In this document: piece by piece, positions 6,252-7,917 of the stretch
Numbering within the stretch: the stretch's first letter is position 1
Layout of the letters: every line of letters begins with the position of its first letter
Source of the DNA: Rhizobium sp. Q54
GTDB taxonomy: Bacteria; Pseudomonadota; Alphaproteobacteria; SMXS01
Assembly (NCBI GenBank): GCA_945872035.1
Contig: CAMBYA010000096.1
Location: 1-7,917 of the forward strand
Direction: 5' to 3'
Length of the DNA: 7,917 nucleotides
Position numbers and translations under genes: made by a program
The notes under the pieces: generated by a model
The model's database searches: none
The model's input: the letters and a program-made list of their open reading frames with translations, nothing else
What the model was told of the DNA's origin: nothing

Positions 6252-6959
6252 GTGACCAGACTGACATTGGCGATCATCGCCGCCGCGTTTATGACGCTGG
6301 GCGTCGTGCCCGCGCATGCCGGCACGACCGAAGAGGCGACCGCCGCCTATCAGCGCGGCGACTATCCGCTCGCCATGCGGCTCTATATGGGCCTGGCCGA
6401 CGAGGGCGAACCCATGGCGTTCTCGATCCTCGGCCTGATGCATGCCAGCGGGCAGGGCGTGCCGAAGAACTACGTCGAGGCGGCCCGCTGGTACCGGCTG
6501 GCGGCCGAGCAGGGCATCGCGGTGTCGCAGGCCAGCCTGGCGGGCCTCTATTTCGAGGGCAAGGGCGTGCCCCGCGACGTGGCGGAGGCGATCCGCCTCT
6601 ACCGGCTGGCCGCCGAGCAGGGCGACGCGTCGGCCCAGTTCAACCTGGCCAGCATCTACGAGGGCGGGCAGGGCGTGAACCCGGACTATACGGAGGCGCT
6701 CTACTGGTTCAGGCGCGCCGCGGCGCTGGGCAACCCTTCCGCGCGCTATAGCCTGGCCGGCATGTACGAGACCGGGCGCGGCGCCGCCCAGGACAACGTC
6801 CGCGCCTATATGTGGCTCGACTTCGCGTCCTCGACCGGCTGGAAACTGGCGGTCAACGCCAAGAACAAGCTTGCAAAACGCATGTCGCCCGACCAGATCG
6901 TTGAGGCGCGGCGGATGTACCTGTCGTGCCTCGAAAGCAGTTTCGAGCTCTGCGACTGA
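6252..6959 (+). CDS. Exported Sel1-repeat protein
   Basis: A 235-residue protein with signal peptide MTRLTLAIIAAAFMTLGVVP then AHA, cleaved after about residue 23. A TPR-like helix pair (24-52) is followed by four Sel1-like repeats of 36 residues: about 54-89, 90-125, 126-161 and 162-197, each with the pattern LG.MY..G.GV..D...A..WY..AA..G. The last repeat is degenerate. A helical tail holds Cys226 and Cys234, which could form a disulfide in the periplasm. Sel1 proteins are solenoid scaffolds for protein partners; the partner here is unknown. The GTG start at 6252 is chosen because it begins the signal peptide exactly and has GAGGG (6238-6242) nine bases upstream; an upstream in-frame ATG at 6177 would bury the signal, and ATG 6291 would truncate it. 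The rhomboid gene follows after 10 nt, so the two are probably co-transcribed. Confidence 0.9.
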   Translation: MTRLTLAIIAAAFMTLGVVPAHAGTTEEATAAYQRGDYPLAMRLYMGLADEGEPMAFSILGLMHASGQGVPKNYVEAARWYRLAAEQGIAVSQASLAGLYFEGKGVPRDVAEAIRLYRLAAEQGDASAQFNLASIYEGGQGVNPDYTEALYWFRRAAALGNPSARYSLAGMYETGRGAAQDNVRAYMWLDFASSTGWKLAVNAKNKLAKRMSPDQIVEARRMYLSCLESSFELCD

Positions 6960-6969
6960 TCGGCGCACA

Positions 6970-7845
6970 TTGGATCTGATTTCGGTACGGCTCTGCACGT
7001 CGCAACACGACGCGAACCAGCATGCGCTGGTGCTGACCGCTGTCGGCATCCCGTCCCATACGGCCGTCGAGGACGATGGCATCATGCTCTATGTCGCCAT
7101 CGATGACGCGGCCGAGGCGATCCGCCAGCTCGTCGCCTATGACGAGGAGGAGGCGCGCCGGGCCCGCGCGCCGTCCCGGACGAAGTTCCTCGTTCCCAAG
7201 CCCGAAGGACCGCTCGCCTTCATCGCGGTGATGCTGTTCTTCTTCGTTGCCGTGGAATCATCCGCCTGGAACCTCGAATGGCTGGCCAGGGGCGCGTCGC
7301 AGGCCGGACTGATCATGCAGGGCGAATGGTGGCGGACGGTGACCGCCCTGTTCCTGCATGTCGACGGCAGCCATCTGCTGGGCAACCTGGCCATGGGCGT
7401 CGTGGTCGGGCTGCTGGTCGCGCAGTTGCTGGGATCGGGCGTCGCGTGGCTCGCCATCCTCGTCTCGGGCATCGTCGGCAACGCCCTCAATGCCGTGATC
7501 CAGCTGCCGACGCATACCTCCATCGGCGCCTCCACCGCCGTGTTCGGCGGCATCGGCCTGCTCGCCGGCTTCACCCAGGTGTCGTCGTCCGCGCCCTGGC
7601 ACCGGGGCGCGCGCCGCTGGGCGCCGGCGGGCGCCGGGCTGGCGCTGCTGGTGATGATGGGCACCGCCGGAGAGCGCACCGATATCTGGGCGCACGTGAC
7701 CGGCTTCGTCACCGGCGGCCTGATGGGACTCGTCTTCGGCCGCTTCGGCGAGGGCCTCGTCGCCCGGCCGAAAATGCAGGCGATGTCTGGGCTTGCCATA
7801 TTCGCGGTCATTGGCGCCGCGTGGCTTGCAGCCCTGGGGACTTAG
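6970..7845 (+). CDS. Rhomboid intramembrane serine protease
   Basis: A 291-residue membrane protease that cuts transmembrane helices of substrates within the bilayer. Residues 1-62 form a small cytosolic alpha/beta domain (ALVLTAVGIP, GIMLYV, DDAAEAIRQLVAY) resembling the GlpG N-terminal or DUF2007-like fold. Membrane segments are at about 80-97, 137-156, 158-178, 184-203, 219-231, 238-257 and 272-289. GEWWRTVTALFLH (118-130) and HLLGN (135-139) match the family; His130, His135 and Asn139 keep the spacing of GlpG His145, His150 and Asn154. The catalytic dyad is Ser188 in GASTAVFG and His242 in AHVTGF. Thr189 replaces the commoner Gly after the serine. TTG 6970 is the only conventional in-frame start before the cytosolic domain that does not overlap the Sel1 gene; it lacks a Shine-Dalgarno, so re-initiation after the Sel1 stop is likely. 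GTG 7030 would cut into the domain. Confidence 0.92.
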   Translation: MDLISVRLCTSQHDANQHALVLTAVGIPSHTAVEDDGIMLYVAIDDAAEAIRQLVAYDEEEARRARAPSRTKFLVPKPEGPLAFIAVMLFFFVAVESSAWNLEWLARGASQAGLIMQGEWWRTVTALFLHVDGSHLLGNLAMGVVVGLLVAQLLGSGVAWLAILVSGIVGNALNAVIQLPTHTSIGASTAVFGGIGLLAGFTQVSSSAPWHRGARRWAPAGAGLALLVMMGTAGERTDIWAHVTGFVTGGLMGLVFGRFGEGLVARPKMQAMSGLAIFAVIGAAWLAALGT

Positions 7846-7917
7846 AACAAGCGCCGGCTCGCCGCACTTAACGGTTGCCCCAATGCCGTGGCGGATGATA
7901 TCGGCGGACAGGGTATT
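7846..7917. other. Trailing intergenic sequence, nothing called
   Basis: Seventy-two bases follow the rhomboid stop. They contain no hairpin followed by a T-run. An ATG at 7883 (MPWRMISADRV, open to the window edge) and a leftward frame ending in TAA at 7844-7842 are both possible gene fragments, but neither has a Shine-Dalgarno or enough length to support a call. Confidence 0.4.

Noticed and set aside
6144..7085. Minus-strand open frame extending the GST gene upstream by 314 codons
   Set aside because: It is antisense to the Sel1 repeats and shows no GST similarity. A perfect GGAGGA places the GST start at 6143.
7883..7917. Start of a further rightward gene at ATG 7883
   Set aside because: Only 11 codons are visible, there is no Shine-Dalgarno, and nothing in the peptide is recognisable.

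Overview
The window is about 7.9 kb of dense, high-GC coding DNA (roughly two thirds G+C by eye). It looks like chromosomal sequence from an alphaproteobacterium: a Rieske oxygenase, a LysM-like L,D-transpeptidase, an extensin-like LAS metallopeptidase, an FkbM methyltransferase, a GST and a Sel1 protein are a common gene mix there. That assignment is inferred from gene content and composition; there is no rRNA or marker gene to confirm it. I see no tRNA, rRNA, CRISPR array, transposase, integrase or attachment site.

Layout, left to right. (1) 1-597 (+): 3' part of a Rieske ring-hydroxylating oxygenase alpha subunit. (2) 699-1136 (+): small protein of unknown family with a C-terminal CxxC/CxxC zinc ribbon. 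(3) 2922-1141 (-): two-gene envelope operon, an exported L,D-transpeptidase followed after 3 nt by a membrane-anchored extensin-like metallopeptidase. (4) A 119-bp divergent spacer, then 3042-3827 (+): tyrosine phosphatase of the HCx5R type. (5) 3899-4717 (+): FkbM-family methyltransferase, apparently starting at CTG with its own promoter, overlapping by 26 bp (6) 4692-5318 (+): AAG-type 3-methyladenine DNA glycosylase. (7) 6143-5370 (-): glutathione S-transferase-like protein. (8) 6252-6959 (+): exported Sel1-repeat protein, followed after 10 nt by (9) 6970-7845 (+): a rhomboid intramembrane serine protease with a GlpG-like cytosolic N-terminal domain. The last 72 bases hold nothing I can call.

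The genes do not form one pathway. Two pairs make functional sense: the L,D-transpeptidase with the LAS-type metallopeptidase (peptidoglycan cross-linking and probable cleavage), and the exported Sel1 protein with the rhomboid. The rest are single housekeeping or accessory enzymes (DNA repair, GST, phosphatase, methyltransferase). I found no strong evidence for a new multi-gene system. The points most worth a second look are start codons that hide functional motifs (four of nine complete genes appear to use GTG, TTG or CTG), the unknown zinc-ribbon protein and the Sel1-rhomboid pair.
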